NCBI GenBank assembly: GCA_012861695.1
Contig: JAAOOA010000450.1
Coordinates: 62,001-126,000, forward strand
Length of the DNA: 64,000 bases
Direction of reading: 5' to 3'
Source: Trematomus loennbergii
Taxonomy: Eukaryota; Chordata; Actinopteri; Perciformes; Nototheniidae
Under the pieces are notes generated by a model, which searched no databases, was not told the DNA's origin, and was given only the letters and a program-made list of their open reading frames with translations. A program made the position numbers and the translations under genes. This document shows, one piece after another, positions 13,501 to 26,580 of this stretch. Positions within the stretch are counted from its first letter, which is position 1; every line of letters starts with the position of its first letter.

Positions 13501-16500
13501 TGTTATATCTTCAATGCTATTTGACTGTCTGCGTGAATCATGCCTGGCCTACTCAAACCATGGAACCATGAGTGGAAAAGACACACACTGATTCATGTGA
13601 TCATGAGCTTCTAAAGACACCAGCGTTGGCATCACTTAGTTGAACGATAGAAGCCCAATCAAGCCAATATAAACCTCTCTGTGAATTTCTCAGAGAGCAT
13701 TCAGAAAGTTATGAGGCAGCGATGATGAATCATGCCAATTAGCTGCGTTGACACAACTTACCCTCATCTTCCTCTCCACCTGCAAGCAAACACAACCATC
13801 AGTGCCCGTTTCACAGAGAAGCAAGCCACTTCAGATGTTGAGCACTACAGACATGCAGGGTTAAGCAAAAAACTCGGTCTGTGTAATGTTCTCTTTACGC
13901 ATTCTGCTTCACATAAAACACATTTCAATCAATTGACTTCTATTTATCACTGGGTCATGCCACAGGAGCATGAATGTACCAAGGACTCTACAAAAGCCAA
14001 ATTGTTTACATCTCTGGTTTCTACAATGTGCCGCTACTGCTATCAGAACACAAGCAATAGCCATATTTGCTCAATCCATACACGCCGAGTGGATCACGTA
14101 AAACCAATCTCCTGAGATCAAGAGATATCGAAGAGGATACACACAGTCGCGTGCTGGAGCGGATCATGTTTGTGTAAGAAGGAAATGAACTTGTGTTGGG
14201 GAGAGGGGGGGGTTCAGGACAGGAAGTGCAGAGGTATTGAACAGAAAATATATATATAGCATATATTTGATTTGTTTGTGGAGCATACAAGGCCAATCAC
14301 AGTTTACTCAAGCAGGGACCCAGCATGCACCTGGCTGGTGTCCGCTGCAGGAACAGATTGTGGGCTTACCAGGACACAGCGAGTGAAGGCTGTCTTTATA
14401 TTCAAACTTGGTGCTCAAAAGTCAAAGTTGATGAACAACGTTTCCCTAATGCAGGCCACATTACCTGCCTACAGCTTTAACTATTGTTTCTTTACATTGT
14501 TACTGTTGCAAATTCAAAAATTGCACTGCTACAGTTTCTGTTCCACCGTGTGTCGAATAATGGACTCCGCTACACTTCATTGTGTAACCCTGTTTAGCAT
14601 AATACTAACAAAAGACCCTTGAATCCGGGAAAGGGAAAATTAAAGTGACAACAGATGAGTTCTCCTTGGAGCTTTGAAACAAAAGTATTTGCCAAAAGAA
14701 CCCCAGCTATAAGGAGGTCCACCCTAACCTGGGTTCTACCTACACAACAAGAACAAGAGCAACTGAGCAAGTGTTATCAAGAATCGTTTTTAGCCTCAAA
14801 AACATGAGCGAGGCGCTGGTGTAACCTGCTGAAGTGTGTGGAGCAGTGGCTGAGAAATGCTTACTCTTAGGTGGCCAAGGTTTAGGGACCCACTCCGTCT
14901 TGGGCCGGGCTTTGATTTCTGAGATGCGCTCATTGAACCTGTTGCCGTCAGAGGACACAGTGCTGTAGGCCTGTGGAGAGAGGAAAGAGTTACAACTTGA
15001 GCATTCTACTCATTTCCTATTCCTGAAACCAAAAGTGGCTCATTTCAGATACTGCACAAATGATGTTATTTTATAAGATAAGCTTGTTGGTTCTGGATGG
15101 TCACATATCATTGTTGTCAAACAAGTAAGGGATGCTTATCACCCTGTCGGGGTTCTTTTCTCATTAATGACCAGCTCACTGCACATTACCCTGCTTATTA
15201 CACGGCTACTTAATAATTCAATCGAGTATTTGACTCACTATACTGATTTTAAAATTATTTTATTGATTTAGGAATGATCGTATTGCTTCCAAAAAGAAAT
15301 TAAGTCTGTTCCGCGGCGTACCAATGGCTGAATCTTCCGCCACAACAGCGTAACTTCAAATGAAGGGCAGCACTGATGGAGGTTTTCTAAACTGTTCGAG
15401 TCTGTTCACAGTCTCTTTCCCATGAACAAGTCATGTGAAGGTTATATCTTCAGAGAATAGAAACAATAGAACTTACGTAGGCCACCGAAGCAACCAAGGC
15501 TCCTCCACACAGCAGGCTGTACAATATATTCTCTGCGGAGCCCCCGGGCATGGAGGACATCTGACGCCGCTGCACAACTGAAAAGGGTTAAAAAAGTCAA
15601 CGTTAGACATTTCTCAAAAATGTCCTCAATTATGTGATAACGTGTTTGATTTCTCCAAATGGAGCCTGGAGCATTGGTATGTGTTCCCACTTTCACCTCC
15701 CTCCAGGATCCCAGAGGGACCGGTTTTATGAAAGGAATCGTGACCATGGAGCATTTCAGACAAGGATCCACCTTGCATCCCCATTTCACATCTGCCGCTC
15801 TGCAGCTGGAGGCTTTAAAGACCCCACACGGAGGAGTAATGTGCTGCAGGCCCAGCAGCATCGGGCTGTGTACAGAGGATCGGGGAGAAGCAGCCTAAGA
15901 CGCTCTGCTGGCTCATGGCTCTGATTGGATTTAGCACAATAGATTAAGATACAAATATGCATGTCAGGGCTTGCTTGAAGCCTCAAAGGTGATACTGTAC
16001 ACACCCTTGGAAAGAAGACAGAAAGTTGTTTCGTATGTCTATCTGTTGTTAAGCAAACAGCAAGGAGCTTTACAATTCTGTACACAGTAAGATTAGGCAC
16101 ATTTGGTGCTGAACCATTGTTTTATTTAGTTTGCCATTATCTTGACTGTGGGAATATTTAACAATATTAAAAAGGAAAGGGAAAATCCAACGCTGTTCAC
16201 AATGAAACATTTTGACCCCAGTCAGCATTACTTTCTGATACTGCTGACAGCCGCTTTTCTTAAACCCTTCGTCACCATGCCAACCCTCACAGCTGACCCT
16301 GCCATGCTAACGCACACCACCGGCTGAATTGAAGTGAAATCAATGTGGAGCACTTTAATAAAATGCTAGTTTTCTTGAGGGAAGACCCCTAAACACCCAA
16401 CCAAATGTGAGCATGTTAAGGTTTTATATATTTTGATCATTATCTAAATTCAAACACAAATCTACAGTCCAAAAGCACCCATAATAATTTCATACATAAA

Positions 16501-18173
16501 AAGGGGACAAATGAATAGCTTCAAATTGTTTAAAAATGTCCTCCATGAGGCAACCATAGTCATATTATAATAAGCCGTTCTTGTGGAGGTTAAGGCCGAT
16601 GGAGCTTTGTCCTGTCCACTGTTGAGGGTATTCATATGCTCAGGAACTAATCCACTATCCAGGGCTCTGACAAGACTTTATATACACTGGCTAATCGGCT
16701 CAAGAGCTGGGGGTTAAGGTGGGAGCGTTCATGAGCAGTGGAGGGGACGCAGGTCAACGACTCACTGGATTAGACCATGACACCATCCTCTGGTTAAGTG
16801 GGACCACTGGAGTGGAGAGGGGCTTCATAGGTCTCTTTACGGAGTGGACAGTGGACATCTCTTTCATGTAATGTCTTGAGAGGTCACAGTCGTGCCTGGC
16901 AGTAAGACAACAGGTCAGCCTGTGTGGGCAGGCTTGCATGCTGGCATCTTTTTTTAGACATTTAGGACACAGAAACCTGAAGGAGTTGCCTGAAGCAGTC
17001 AGAGGCCAGTCAGTGGACATTAGAGAGGAAGGCCAAGCTCTTCAACAACATGTTTTTATTAAAGTGCAATTACTGCTACCTGACCATTCAGAAGCAACGT
17101 CAGCTGCAAGCAAAATGCCGTTATGGTGAAGCACTGAGTGACTGTTTTGTGCTTAAGTCTCATTTTGGTATCTTTAGTTACCTTAACTTAAGAGGTTCTC
17201 TTTGACAAACACATGCCCTAGCCTGAAAAAACCTGTGGAGGTTAGCTGGAATGAGGACTTGGATACAGTGTGTGAGAGAAGCATGAGTCAGCTGGCAGAC
17301 AGAATAGTGTGTTCTGCAGCTCTGCAGGCTGCATTAGCTCACAGCACACTGCCCAAACCTTCATTCTCCTCCATGCTTATGTAAGGTCATCACAGACACA
17401 CTGCAGAGGCGTGCCTCTGCACTCTTTACATTGCAACTCCGTCACACACGTGACTGACTGACAGCCATGTTCCACCACACAGTATAATATCTCCACGCTG
17501 CCTGCTGAAGGTCACACTCATGTATACATGCAGTGGCCTTCATCAATCTGGCAATATGTAAGGAACCTTCATTGACCTTTGCCTCACAAAGAACCTGCGT
17601 GGCTGTTTTTTTAAGCATTAATGTTTCGGCTCAAGTGACATAGCAGTATAAAACAGAACAGGTATTACACAAGCTGTGAATGCATCCGACAGTGTGCAGC
17701 TCTGTTTAACGCTCAGCAGGGGGCACACAGCAAGTGTTCAGTGTCATTGTAATGCCTACAGCTTAAAGTACAACCATACCTCAACGAGAAACCCGCCGAA
17801 CAGACCACATAATTATGAATAAGAGACTCTAATGCACAGATGTGTTGGAGGCCAGCTCCTGTCACAGTCCCGCTGACCTTCACATCTCAGGCAGCCATTG
17901 GCATTCCTGCGCTCGGGGATGCAGCTATGCAGTGTAATTCGCACGAGGACACGGTGTACTATTCCTGTGAATTCAGTCACAGGCTACCTCAGACAAAGAG
18001 ACCGCCTCCCGTTACACCACAGAGTGTCAGAACCACATTGTGTGAAAGGGAATCATTTTAAAAATGCTTTATTTTCTCTTCTGCTAATGAAACTCACCAT
18101 CTCGGGGCAACCTGTAGGCTGCTTTCCGCGCCAGAGGCCCACACCTCTGCCAAGCTGCTCTGCAGGAAAACAT
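7548..18173 (-). CDS. mgarp: mgarp: mitochondria-localized glutamic acid-rich protein
   Basis: MGARP (also HUMMR/OSAP) is a mitochondrial membrane protein linked to mitochondrial morphology and transport. Proposed exons: 18173-18098, 15577-15477, 14970-14865, 13779-13762 (18-nt microexon), 10007-9661, 8294-7548. Exon 1 gives an arginine-rich presequence starting MFSCRAAWQRCG. Exon 2 gives RRQMSSMPGG and a hydrophobic segment (about residues 43-61), and exon 3 continues AYSTVSSD. Human MGARP, from memory, has RRMSSNRFPG and AYKTVTSD at the same places. The last two exons are acidic low-complexity sequence: AEVAEE-type repeats, then EEAPAPVE-type repeats, ending NFVSD. The frame closes (about 465 aa) only if one base is added in exon 5 and two in exon 6. 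Human MGARP is about 240 aa, so the tail is expanded. The donor at 9661 (GTACGC) and the microexon are inferred. Neighbour order with ndufc1 and naa15 matches human 4q31. Exons 1-3 are secure; the rest is less so. Confidence 0.86.
7740..8200 (-). repeat. Coding minisatellite in mgarp last exon
   Basis: Short units encoding EEAPAPVE and VAPVEE alternate many times on the minus strand, in multiples of three bases except at two places (about 8057-8061 and 8110-8114) where a GGGG run is GGG and the frame is lost. Confidence 0.9.
9774..9865 (-). repeat. 21-bp coding tandem repeat in mgarp acidic exon
   Basis: Repeats of a 21-nt unit encoding AEVAEEV on the minus strand, about four copies, inside the acidic exon. 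Confidence 0.75.
11133..12144. mobile_element. hAT-like nonautonomous transposon with perfect 8-bp duplication
   Basis: Ends CAGGGGCGTCGCCTGG and CCAGGCGACGCCACTG are inverted repeats, flanked on both sides by GTTGGGAG (11125-11132 and 12145-12152). An 8-bp target duplication is the hAT signature. Lies in an mgarp intron. Parts recur at 61.2-61.4 and 62.7-62.85 kb. No transposase ORF. Confidence 0.85.
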
Positions 18174-18496
18174 CGCTGCTCTCCGGTTTGTCTCCGGTGT
18201 GTGTCCGGGCTGCTCTCACTGAGGCTGGCTACTCGGCTCGGATCGGCGAAACGTGTGCTGTGGGGGGGCGGAGGACAGACTGCTCTCTGTTGCGTGTTGC
18301 CGGTGTATGAAGGGTGCTCACTGCCAAAGAGCGAGAGCGAGAGCAAGCGAAAGGACATGTATGAGAGGTCGTTAAGACCCCGGAAGAGAAGGCGGTACTA
18401 ATCATCTGGCTTTAGTAATCAAGCCCAAGCCCCCAGGAAGTGTGTAGGTACCAGGGGTGTTTCTCAGGCCGTTTCTCAATGTCGAGTATACCTGCT

Positions 18497-18620
18497 GCAG
18501 AGCCACTATTTCAAGTATACTACGTCATTGAGTGGCGCAGAATGCTGGGCATTTAACATGCATTTAAACAGTCCTTCGGCGCCACTCGATGACGTAGTAT
18601 ACTTGAAATAGTGGCTCTGC
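18497..18620. repeat. 42-bp inverted repeat (hairpin) upstream of mgarp
   Basis: Arms 18497-18538 and 18579-18620 are reverse complements with one mismatch, separated by 40 bp. It lies about 320 bp upstream of the mgarp ATG. Probably a short foldback element. Confidence 0.85.
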
Positions 18621-19174
18621 AGGGATATGCTACATATTAACTTTCTATTTTATGCATTTCAGTTCTTCATTAACATTCCTTAATTAACACTTCACTTTCC
18701 TGACACAGTCCACTAACATACATTCACTGTCGATTGTTATTTTTTAATATTCTTTGTGGAATTTGGCCGTGTAAAATGTCCTCTTGGGTTGCCGTACAGC
18801 CAATGTGTGACGTCATTGGTAAGCGTAACGGACCCCAGGCTGATCTGGTAGGCCGTGCACATCTGGTACCTATCATTCGGTCCTTAGTTGTAAAATGCAC
18901 TAAAAGCCGAATCTAGATTTATTTTCTCTCTCCATTCATTCTAGTGAGCCGAGAGTGGGAGCTTGGGGGCGGGGCTTAAGGGGCGCATGCTCTGTGAGCG
19001 CACATACGGGTTCTTCTGCTCTGGCAGCCAGGCATGACGGGTAATCTGTGACGTTTCGCCCTCTCAAAAGTTGGGCCATTTTGTCCTCTGCCCAATGAGC
19101 AGCTCTCATAGGAAAGAACGAGACCCCGCCTCCCACGCTGTATCCAGTTTTATTATACATCCATGGTAGTAATA

Positions 19175-20107
19175 GGCGCTTTCACTCCGGAGTACTTTTC
19201 CCCCCCGAACTAGGCCGATAGGGGGGGGGGGGGAGATTTGGTTTCACACCAAAAAGGATCTGGAACTAGTCCCTAGTTCGAGCGAACCTTTTCACCCTCA
19301 GATAGTCCCTGCTAGAGAGGTAGTACTTTCCTGAGGAGGAAAAGGTTCGTGGGTGTGTCGGCCACACTATCAATTTCTGATTGGGTGGGCGAATTGCAAA
19401 ACCACGTCCCGTAAAACTCCGAAAAGTTTTGTGAAGCCGCCATTTTATTTTATTAGCCATAGCATTAGCCCAGCGCACCAACGGAGAGAGTCTAATTTAT
19501 AGCAACACAAAAGAAAACATGGGAGTGGTGGAGTGATGAGGAGGTGTCGGCGCTTCTGGCGATTTACTCGACACGACCCAGCAGCTTCATTTGTCAGAAG
19601 CATTTTGACGGGTGATTAATCGCCGCAGCGAGCGTCACCTGCCACTCTGATCCACTGACCCCCCCTTCACACACACACAGGGCCGTCCCTCCCTACAGGC
19701 AGATCACGCAGACTGCGTGGGGCCTCACCTCGCGGAGGGGGCCTCATCTTGCGCAATTAGTGTGGCGCGGCACGGTTTCGCCGCGGCGAGGCTCCACTAG
19801 CGTTTTCAGGGAATGATCGTATAGGGCATACACGCGGAGCCGCAAGCGCTTCGTCCTCAGACCTACCCACTTTGGGAGCCGTTATCAACGTGTATCGGAT
19901 TCGGGCTCCGAATCCGCGTTTCCGTGTCGGCCTCGTGTGGACGAACCTTCTATACGATAGAGAATGTTAGCGGATTCAACTGATATCGTCTCCGTGTGGG
20001 GGGGCCTTATTCCGGTGAGAACGCGATCTACTAGGACAGGGACTAAAGAGTTCGGGGGAACAAGTACCGGGGACAAGTAACGGCTAAGTACTTGGTGTGA
20101 AAGCGGC
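19175..20107. mobile_element. Harbinger-like MITE, copy 2, with intact Myb-like fragment
   Basis: Ends GGCGCTTTCACTCC and GGTGTGAAAGCGGC. Plus-strand sequence near 19518-19570 encodes WEWWSDEEVSALLAIYS, typical of the Myb/SANT-like domain of PIF/Harbinger elements. A hAT-like segment (CAGGGCCGTCCCTCCC) at about 19678 suggests a nested insertion. Confidence 0.7.
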
Positions 20108-22539
20108 TAATGCCACCAGTGGAGGAAGGTGCAGTAAACTGAAGTAGCCGATGCAATGTATGATAACTGTGCAAATTGTCCAACACATGCAAGTGAGCAT
20201 CCAGCAGTTTATTTGTGCTTTGGACCTACAAGTCTATGCTTTGGACCCATACTATACATTTCTATCATAAAACTTCGGGGTGATTTCAGACAACTTTTAA
20301 CTCCACTTTAACTATAACTTTTGTTTCTTTGCAGATTCACTAATCTCAAATGTAAACTGTTACCCTGAATTACAATATGCATAATATCATAAAATAAAAT
20401 GTTTTAAGACTAGAATATGCCCCACCATCACCAGCTGCAGTATGAAGTCAGGAATACATTAATGCATCATTAATCTAACAATATAACCAGTGTGTTTAGT
20501 TGGTAGGCTACTTTGACTTAAAGTAGGTTTTGATAGTATGCATTTGTACAATTTTGAATGGAGGGCTTTAGCTGGTTACAGTGTATTTGTACTGTAGTAT
20601 TACTTATTTTACTTAAGGAAAACTGAATACTACTTGTTCTACTCATGAATGTGACAGAAACTCAAGATGTTTAAAGAGAGGAGATCAAAACATGGAAAAC
20701 ATTTTTATGTGATATGATAGTTGGATACGCAATAGCCTTACAAAGTATATCAAGTTTCACACTTGCAATATCCACTTTTTCCCATTATAGATTATTGGAT
20801 TATTTAATTAATACATAAGCATTTAAAATTAAATAATAATATTTATTCAGAATGTAATTAAATCAAATGTTCCTAATTTTCTTATTAGAGCCTAACCACT
20901 CTAGAGCCACTTCCTCTGCTGCCTCTCCTCTGAGCAGTGAGCACTGATCACCCCTCTCCTCTGGGCACTGATCACCCCTCATACACCATGGTGACTTTCA
21001 TCGTGGTTTCACTTCAGGAACGCACGGAAGGTCGCAGACAGCACGTGAAATTATGCTGTTGCTGCTTGGAATTCTTCACATTTCACTCAGTCTGAAAACT
21101 GTTGTCCATGTTGTAGCTACTGCAGGTTTATTTTGACATCTTATCCCAGAAAACCCTGCGTGTCGTCGACATTCACACACTCATATACACACATACACAC
21201 ATTAGGCAAGCCTTTACTATATACAGGGCCTTCACAAGACCTTCACTCTTTTGGTCTGTCCCTGTCATTTCAAAGGTTTACCAAATTCATGGTTACCAAA
21301 GAGCCACTCAAGGAATTTGGGCTTATTCAGCATTCAATCACCATGAAGAAAGGCTTTGGTTCTGAAGCCTAAAAAACCAGAACCTGTCTGTTCCCCCTAA
21401 CACTGACTTTGGCCCCCCTGAAAATGAAAAATAAATAAATAAATAGTTTATGATTAAACGATTTCTTGGCTGACGGAATAGGCGTAACTAACGCTATTTG
21501 TCATTCTAGTCGGACCCATTAGAGGGTAAAAACTGTAACTAGTATCTGAAATAAATATGTGTAATGAAACAAATACCAATAACTGTATTGCATTGTTTTC
21601 TTATGCGCAATTATTTCATACTGTCTTTGTCTTTTTCGTCCTGCATTTATTGTGCCCCCCTCAGAAAATAACTGGCCCCAGCCTGGCCCCCCCAGTCAAA
21701 TTGGTCTAGAACCGCCACTGCCCATGGAGGCGAGGGTCTTCATGTGTTGGACATACCACAGCCCTCCCACATGGCGTTCTGAGTTACTGATGTTTATTGG
21801 TGGAAGCATAGGTGGCATTAACGCTGGGGACATGTTCCCAACAACTTTTAAAAGAGCACATTTTGTCGTGACCACTTTTTAAAAGTATAACTCGTTATAA
21901 GTGTTTTGAACAATTGTTACAAATGTAATAAACAAGAACACCGGTTTCTTCTGCACGAGAGAACACGTTGGGAACAGTTCGTAAGTCCACACTTGATGGA
22001 TGTATTCCTGGGGACCCAAGATGTGCAATTTGAACATGTCAGTAAACTTTAAATAGGAAATGTAAAAACAAACATTGCCCCCTCTTTGCAGCAGCAGGAA
22101 GCAGGCACTTTCAAATGAACTCATTTAAACTCAATATAATTCCTCCTTACTCTACTGACTCTAAAGTTGAGTTTGCAGGTGTGTGGGTCGGCATGGAGAA
22201 CAGGTGTGGGTCGGCATGGAGAACAGGTGTGTGTCTCCTAAAAAAAGAGCAGATTATTGGCTTCCTCAATCATTTCCCCGCACCACACATACTGTATGGT
22301 GGTTCCTACGACAATAGTCTGTAGCCTGACAAATAGTAGGGGAACTAGTGTACAAAAAAAGGCTGGGTCGCAAAACAGATGTATTTTTATATGAAAAAAG
22401 TGTCCACAGCACTTTTCAAAGTGGGTGGAAGTGCAGTAAACTGTTAGCAATTTAACTAGGGCCGGAAAACGAGGGGTATTCATGTTATTTGCTGGAAATA
22501 TACTGACAGTGAGTGATCCCCCTGATTCATCAGATTTAT

Positions 22540-23014
22540 TTAAAGGGGACCTATCATGCAAAATGCACTTTTGTACATCTTTTATACATGAATATGTGTC
22601 CCCGGTGTTCCAGGGAACTCACCAAGTGTCAGAAAACACAACCCTCTATTTTCCTCCATACCCAAATCTCTAAAAAAGGGGCTGCAAAAAACTGATAAAA
22701 ACTGATCCAGATTTGAACACTGTCCTGACGTCAGGACGGTGGCGCTACGGCTATTGGGCCAACTCCACCAATCAGGAGGAGACCGCCACGGCCATTGCCG
22801 TTCGAAAGTGCTGGAGACGTGTAGTACATATGCCAGGCCAGTAGATGGTGCTGTTCTCACTGAATCTGCCCTGCACAAACAGAGCTATAAATTGTCAAAT
22901 TGAGCAAAATGAGGCATGGCTAAAATGCATGACCTGTTTGGTATTTTGAAAAAAAAGAAGTATAAATATGCCTACACTATATTATTCAAATATAGCATGA
23001 TAGGTCCACTTTAA
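22540..23014. mobile_element. TTAA-ended MITE (GGGGACCTATCATGC family), copy
   Basis: Begins TTAAAGGGGACCTATCATGC and ends GCATGATAGGTCCACTTTAA. Nearly identical blocks occur at 56454 and 62167. No coding capacity. Confidence 0.85.
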
Positions 23015-23914
23015 ACAAGCGAACAAATGTACGGTACCGCACTGTATGCACATTTAAATGTATATATATTTAACCTTGTTCTATATTTACATGTACATTC
23101 ACCTCCTCAGAGTTTAATGCACGTCATTTGTATTCATACTGATACAGATACATGTTTATTCTTATTCTCCTTGTATTCTTCTTATCCCGTATATATCGCA
23201 TGTGTGCTATCTGTTTCTCTCTAACACCTGGATGTGCCTACTGGGATCAATAAAGGCCCATCTGGTCTTAGATGTGCTCTCACTAAAGTGTATACACTGA
23301 TGTTTGGAACACACATATACTGCTTATCTCTGTTTGGCACATGAAATAAAGAAGTATCAATACATAAATAAACTATACTGATCAACCACCACAGCAACAG
23401 CCAATACATTTCACATGATACGTTTTTATTTGACACAAAGTGAGAGTGAAGAATCAGGGAGAGTGGGAATACAAAGACGTGGACGATCAGCTGCATCCTA
23501 AAGACAGAGAGCAGAGCATCGGGTTTTAGGGTTAGATTTGACATCTTCACAGAATGTTGCAGAATACCAAAACAGCTATATTGGCAATATAGATATCCAA
23601 TTACAAAAATCATGTTATACTGTATATATTTCATTCTAGTATGATCAAAACAAACAAACACTCACATACCATTGTGGGGGGTTATTCCAGGCCATTCCTC
23701 ACTCTGTACTCATGTAGATCTGCACTGTTCTGCTTAAAGAGCTGGGGGGGGGACGGGGGGGACAGTAACAACAAGCCATTTATTAGTATTAGCTAATGTT
23801 TTGATTGGATACTTCTTCATATTCTAATACATCATCTCTACTTCTTCAATAACTGAGTGTGTATCCTCAATGGCTTCAGATGATATGAATCACTTTGTTA
23901 GCTTCTTATTGCCA

Positions 23915-25009
23915 CCAGAGGCCTGTACTACGAAGCCGGATTTTCGCTTAGCCGGCTGACTTCAGGGAAAACTCGGGCTTTCCGGTCCTACGACGCTGGT
24001 TCTCTTTTAGCAGGCTAGATCTCCATGGTAACTTATGCTGAGCGGCTAACCTCCTCGGGAGGAGGTTAGGTTGCAGGCTAAGAGATCAACTCAGTGAAAG
24101 CACCGCCTGCTGACCAATCAGAGCTCGTGTGCGGAGTTTAAAGCTATCAAGTCATATTACAGGATAGAGGAAATACAGAAAAACTGCCATTGCAGGAAAG
24201 ACGGCCGGCAAAAATCAACTGACTGTGTGAACGTGAAAATTAATAGAATATCCCCTCCCATCTTCAGAGCAATCTGACTATTATAACATTAGCGTTAAGA
24301 AAGCTTACTTAAATATCTGCCACAACATAAGTAACCGGATCAGAGTAACATAAGTACAGTCCGCGGCACTGTGAGTGCAGACGTCGATGTGTCCCATTAT
24401 CATCATATCATATCACATCATATCATCATATCACATCATAATGTATCATATATTTCCTTATCTGAGTCAGCTTCTTGAGCCGTATCTGGCCGTGCAACAC
24501 TCACAGTGTCACATACTGTATGCAGAAGTATTATTTTAAGCAACACATTAAGTTGACGAAACACTCGAGTCAAATGTAATTAAAGTCAGATCGTGTCTTG
24601 GACGGGGCAGTGATATCATAAACCTGTTAATGAACGCATTCAAACACTTTTCTTTTACCAGCTGTATTCACCTTGCAGGTGCAGCTATGTGGCTTTGATC
24701 CTGGATAAAGTGTTTAAGTCATGGATGTTTAAAGTTTAACTTCTTCATATTTGACTAATATTAAAGTTCACTTTTCATTCAGGAAGTATGACGCTGCGCT
24801 GTCAGTACGCTTGTCCATGTTTGTGATTGGTCGATTGCTCCAAATACCACCCCTTTCATGTGAACGCGCACCTAACTAGATAGGACACGGCTGGCTTAAG
24901 CGATCCACTTGATAACCAGCGTGCGAGCGCGTATGTTTTGGATTGGGCCAACCGGCTAACTCAAACATATCCAGGTTAGGAAAATCCGCTTCTTAGTACA
25001 GGCCTCTGG
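23915..25009. mobile_element. Inverted-repeat DNA element (CCAGAGGCCTGTACTA family)
   Basis: Left end CCAGAGGCCTGTACTACGAAG and right end CTTCTTAGTACAGGCCTCTGG are inverted repeats with one mismatch, 1.1 kb apart. The interior holds further internal inverted similarity (AGCCGGCT/ACCGGCTAAC). No transposase. Confidence 0.8.
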
Positions 25010-25462
25010 AATCAAATCAAATAACATCAATACCAACATAAGGGGGATACTGGGAACCCGAGAACCCCACAGACCAAATGCCACTTGAAAAGGCTTTGCC
25101 TCATGAAGATAATTGTATAGAATACATAAATGAATAGATACATTGAAAAATCAAACATCGAAAATAAAGAAATAATAAACATTAAAAAAAGCGTCCCACT
25201 GTCTGCTGCCCTTTCCTGGGCAAAGCAAACAGAGGAAATACTTTGAAATACTTTGAGATCCAGTAAATGCTGAATGGTGCTCAAATGTTTCCCTCAGCTA
25301 CAGGATTCAGAAAACTATTTGGCTGAAAGACAAACCTATCTTGGCCGATGACATGCATTGCGTGCTTGGTGTATGAACAGAGTTTGGTATTCATACAATA
25401 AGACGGAGATAAGCTCATAAGGGTCAAACAAACGGTGTGAGTTTACTGTAGCACTATGCCAA

Positions 25463-26580
25463 CTAATGATGGTCTTTATAAAAGTGTATCTGTAAACTGG
25501 TGTGGTTCTTTACCAGGCCCCAAATGAAAGCAGCTGATCCAAAGGCAAGGCCCACTCTGATCCAGTTAGGGTTAGTCATGTCCGCTTTGGAGCCTTGGAA
25601 AAAAGACCTGGATCCAACTGCAAAACACATGAAAATAACAAGAAGAACGGGGCCGTTAATCATTTCAAATGAACATGGACCGGCACTGGCAGTCAGCACT
25701 TCAAAGTGTTATAAAGTGACATAATTGTGAGAAGAAGGAAGTCTTGCAGACGTATAAGAGATGACTTTACAACATTAATGAAACCATGCCCTTCAACTGG
25801 CCATATTCCATTTGAATCACATTGAAAAACAGCAACTTGTTAGATGTATGTTACGGTCTGCTTTAGTGGAGGCACACTGTGGACTGTCCAGTTATTGGAT
25901 CATGTCGAACTGGAGAATGGCCACTACGCACACCTAATGTTGTGATAGAGGTGATAGAAATATATTTCTGCTCAAAAGTTAGCAATGATTGAGAGTCAGA
26001 CCTAAACATTTCAGATGTGTGTATCTCACACTGCACTGTCACTTTAATTCATGTATCTTTGCTTCGAAATGAGTGTTTTTAAATGTCAATTCTTAATGCT
26101 CTTAATGTCTTTCATTTTTGTAAAGCACTTTGAATTGCCTTGTGTTGAAATGTGCTATATAAATAAACTTGCCTTGCCTTGCCTAATGTTGGAATGAAGT
26201 CTTCTTTCAGATGTGTTTATTGCGTTAATATTAATAAAAGAAGAAGCGGGTTAGCATTACATTGCACAAGCCTCTTAAAGAAATGTGTCGTGAGAACACA
26301 TTTCATTCTTACTGTTACACTATATAAACATTTAAAGAAAATATTAGCAAATAGTTGTAAACAAATTCACTGTAGGGAATAGTAGAGCGCCTGTGTGACT
26401 ACAGTGTTACATGAATGCTAAGCTAAGGTCAGGCTTCATAACAAATACAGCGTTAACGTTGTACAAAACAAGACAAAACCCGGCTCTTTCAAAATCATAA
26501 CCTTTTTTTTATTACCGCGATGTGACAATCTTACCTTTGCTAACAAGAGCAGCTCTAGATAATAACTGGGTGAAAGTCAT
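25463..26580 (-). CDS. ndufc1: ndufc1: mitochondrial complex I subunit C1
   Basis: Accessory (supernumerary) membrane subunit of NADH:ubiquinone oxidoreductase in the inner mitochondrial membrane. There are two coding exons, 26580-26535 and 25617-25463, joined in phase 1 (AAAG|gtaaga and ttttgcag|TTGGATCC), giving 66 aa with an intact frame. The N-terminus (MTFTQLLSRAALVSK) is a short basic amphipathic presequence. The mature part carries NPNWIRVGLAFGSAAFIWG, matching the human NDUFC1 pattern KPDWLKVGFTLGTTVFLW, which is the single membrane segment. Human NDUFC1 is 76 aa. The gene is transcribed away from naa15 and shares its upstream region with it. This is the only one of the five genes without a frame break. 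Confidence 0.95.
26115..26183 (+). mobile_element. Non-LTR retrotransposon 3' tail
   Basis: GTAAAGCACTTTGAATTGCC, then ATATAAATAAACTTGCC and short TTGCC repeats. This is the common 3' end of fish L2-type LINEs and their SINEs. A related tail with TTGATTTGATTTGA is at about 60046-60110. Confidence 0.6.

Larger units (their letters stand above)
18621..25462. other. Intergenic between mgarp and ndufc1
   Basis: No coding exon was recognised. It contains the Harbinger-like element at 19175, a hAT-like end near 21703-21720 (CTAGAACCGCCACTG), the TTAA element at 22540, a non-LTR tail with GGGATCAATAAAGG near 23240 and the inverted-repeat element at 23915. The ndufc1 3'UTR must begin at its right edge, but no clear poly(A) signal was found. 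Confidence 0.5.

Noticed and set aside
23221..23661. 146-residue minus-strand ORF
   Set aside because: AT-rich, no recognisable family, overlaps a LINE-type tail; likely chance.
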